A DNA stretch of 5,297 nucleotides from Coriobacteriales bacterium (lineage in GTDB: Bacteria; Actinomycetota; Coriobacteriia; Coriobacteriales; UBA8131), in contig JAISUQ010000166.1 of NCBI GenBank assembly GCA_031272005.1, positions 1-5,297 on the forward strand, in the 5' to 3' direction. This document shows, piece by piece, positions 4,481 to 5,297 of this stretch (position 1 is the first letter of the stretch; each line of letters opens with the position of its first letter). The position numbers and the translations under genes were made by a program. The notes under the pieces are model-generated. The model had not been told where the DNA came from. It ran no database searches and was given only the letters and a program-made list of their open reading frames with translations.

Positions 4481-5297
4481 GCCGTATCGCTGCCGGTGCG
4501 GCGGGTGCGGCGTTTGTTGAGCAGGTCGATGGCTTCGTCGATGGATCGGAGCAGGCCTTCCAATTCAGCGGCGTTCTCCGCTTTATAGATTACCGAGGCT
4601 ACCAGACAGGCATCGTCGCCGATGATGGGCACCACGGCGCGATGTCCGGTCTCCAGGAGATAGCCAATCTCCCGTTGGGTCTTCTTCCATAACAGCACGC
4701 TGTCCCGCAGCGGCGTGTTGAAGAATTCGGCATCCTCCTGGCTGACCACCTGACGCACCTTCGGTGTGAATCCGTGTCGCTGACAGGTCTGCTCAATCTG
4801 CTCAAAAGCCTCGCTGGTCCTGGTGCTGACATACTTCAACAGGGTTTCGCCATGCAGATCCTCGATACTCAGTGATTCCCGGTTGGCCAGGGGATTCTTG
4901 GCATCGGTAATGGCCACCAGGGGAATACTCAGCAACGGTCGGTGCGTCAGCCCGGCCGCATTCAGCCGATCAGGGACGATGTAGGCAATGCAGACATCAA
5001 CCTCGTCCTCCAGCAGCTGGTCCAGGGAGCTTCTGCGCAGGTTGCGGTCCAACACGGTGGCGGTATGGTAGCTCTTGCGGGCGATAGTCGTGGCCATGGA
5101 AACCAGCGCGGCGATGTCGGAGTCTTCCAGGTGGCCACCAATCCGCAGTATCCGGCGGGCTTTGAGCTCGGTTATCTCCGCACGCATTGCGTCGTAGCGC
5201 TCGACGATGTCCATCGCCGCCTCAAAGAACAGCCGGCCACCCTCAGTCAGGCTGATGCCGCTGCGGCCGCGATCCAGCAGATCGATGCCGAGGTCCT
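4477..5297 (-). CDS. LysR-family transcriptional regulator (partial, N-terminus beyond edge)
   Basis: A DNA-binding, ligand-responsive transcription factor. The 272 visible codons run off the right edge; about 30-45 N-terminal residues, with most of the helix-turn-helix, are outside. Visible first is the end of the winged-helix domain in classic LysR form, LGIDLLDRGRSGISLTEGGRLFFEAA (5293-5216). Then comes the linker helix (IVERYDAMRAEITELKARRILRIGG) and a two-lobed effector domain: VDVCIAYI, LSIPLVAITDAKNPLANRESLSIEDLHGETLL, a second lobe up to GHRAVVPIIGD, and a C-terminal helix. The protein ends in a basic tail, NKRRTRRTGSDTA. The ATG at 5212-5214 is internal, since the frame and family homology continue upstream. 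LysR proteins usually control a divergent neighbour, which here would be beyond the edge; the convergent membrane protein gene is not a natural target. Ligand unknown. Confidence 0.93.
   Translation of the reverse strand, partial: DLGIDLLDRGRSGISLTEGGRLFFEAAMDIVERYDAMRAEITELKARRILRIGGHLEDSDIAALVSMATTIARKSYHTATVLDRNLRRSSLDQLLEDEVDVCIAYIVPDRLNAAGLTHRPLLSIPLVAITDAKNPLANRESLSIEDLHGETLLKYVSTRTSEAFEQIEQTCQRHGFTPKVRQVVSQEDAEFFNTPLRDSVLLWKKTQREIGYLLETGHRAVVPIIGDDACLVASVIYKAENAAELEGLLRSIDEAIDLLNKRRTRRTGSDTA

Noticed and set aside
1..5297. CRISPR array, transposase, retron or toxin-antitoxin pair
   Set aside because: No regularly spaced repeats, insertion-sequence ends, reverse transcriptase or small two-gene toxin cassette could be found on either strand.

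Overview
The window reads as a chromosomal segment of a bacterium with moderately high GC. It makes c-type cytochromes, so it carries out anaerobic or respiratory electron transfer. The small triheme lipoprotein ending in a CxxCH-x-x-x-x-P-x-G-W pattern, the DHA2-type MFS exporter and the divergent LysR regulator would together suit an anaerobe such as a member of the Coriobacteriia (Eggerthella relatives). That placement is a low-confidence guess from protein style; no marker gene here settles it.

Layout. (1) At 1-524, minus strand, lies the N-terminal half of a DHA2 (EmrB/QacA-like) MFS drug exporter that runs off the left edge. (2) At 525-657 is a divergent promoter region. (3) At 658-1008, plus strand, is a 116-residue lipoprotein triheme cytochrome c. 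(4) At 1108-1196, plus strand, is tRNA-Ser(UGA) with an encoded CCA. (5) From 1197 to about 3780 is an accessory-looking segment directly behind the tRNA. It has about 250 bases without a convincing gene. A 5'-truncated remnant of an AAA ATPase/DUF4143 gene follows (1451-2209, plus). An intact AAA ATPase with a C-terminal DUF234/PD-(D/E)XK-like domain faces it (2307-3710, minus). The intact gene has its own strong sigma70-type promoter overlapped by repeated AGTA(T/G)AC elements. (6) At 3944-4480, plus, is an unrecognised 178-residue protein with three predicted membrane segments. (7) From 4477 to the right edge, minus, is a LysR-family regulator lacking only its N-terminal end. Its stop codon overlaps the stop of the membrane protein in the tetranucleotide TTAA.

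How the parts relate. The flanking genes (exporter, cytochrome, tRNA, membrane protein, regulator) look like single-gene transcription units, not one operon. The exporter and cytochrome are transcribed divergently from back-to-back promoters. The targets of the LysR protein probably lie beyond the right edge. Two P-loop-ATPase/nuclease-fold genes of different subfamilies, one broken and one intact, sit side by side next to a tRNA. This is the most mobile-looking part of the window. No integrase, transposase, duplicated attachment site or CRISPR is visible, so a described or new defence system cannot be claimed from this sequence. No search or folding program was run; family names come from motifs read by eye.
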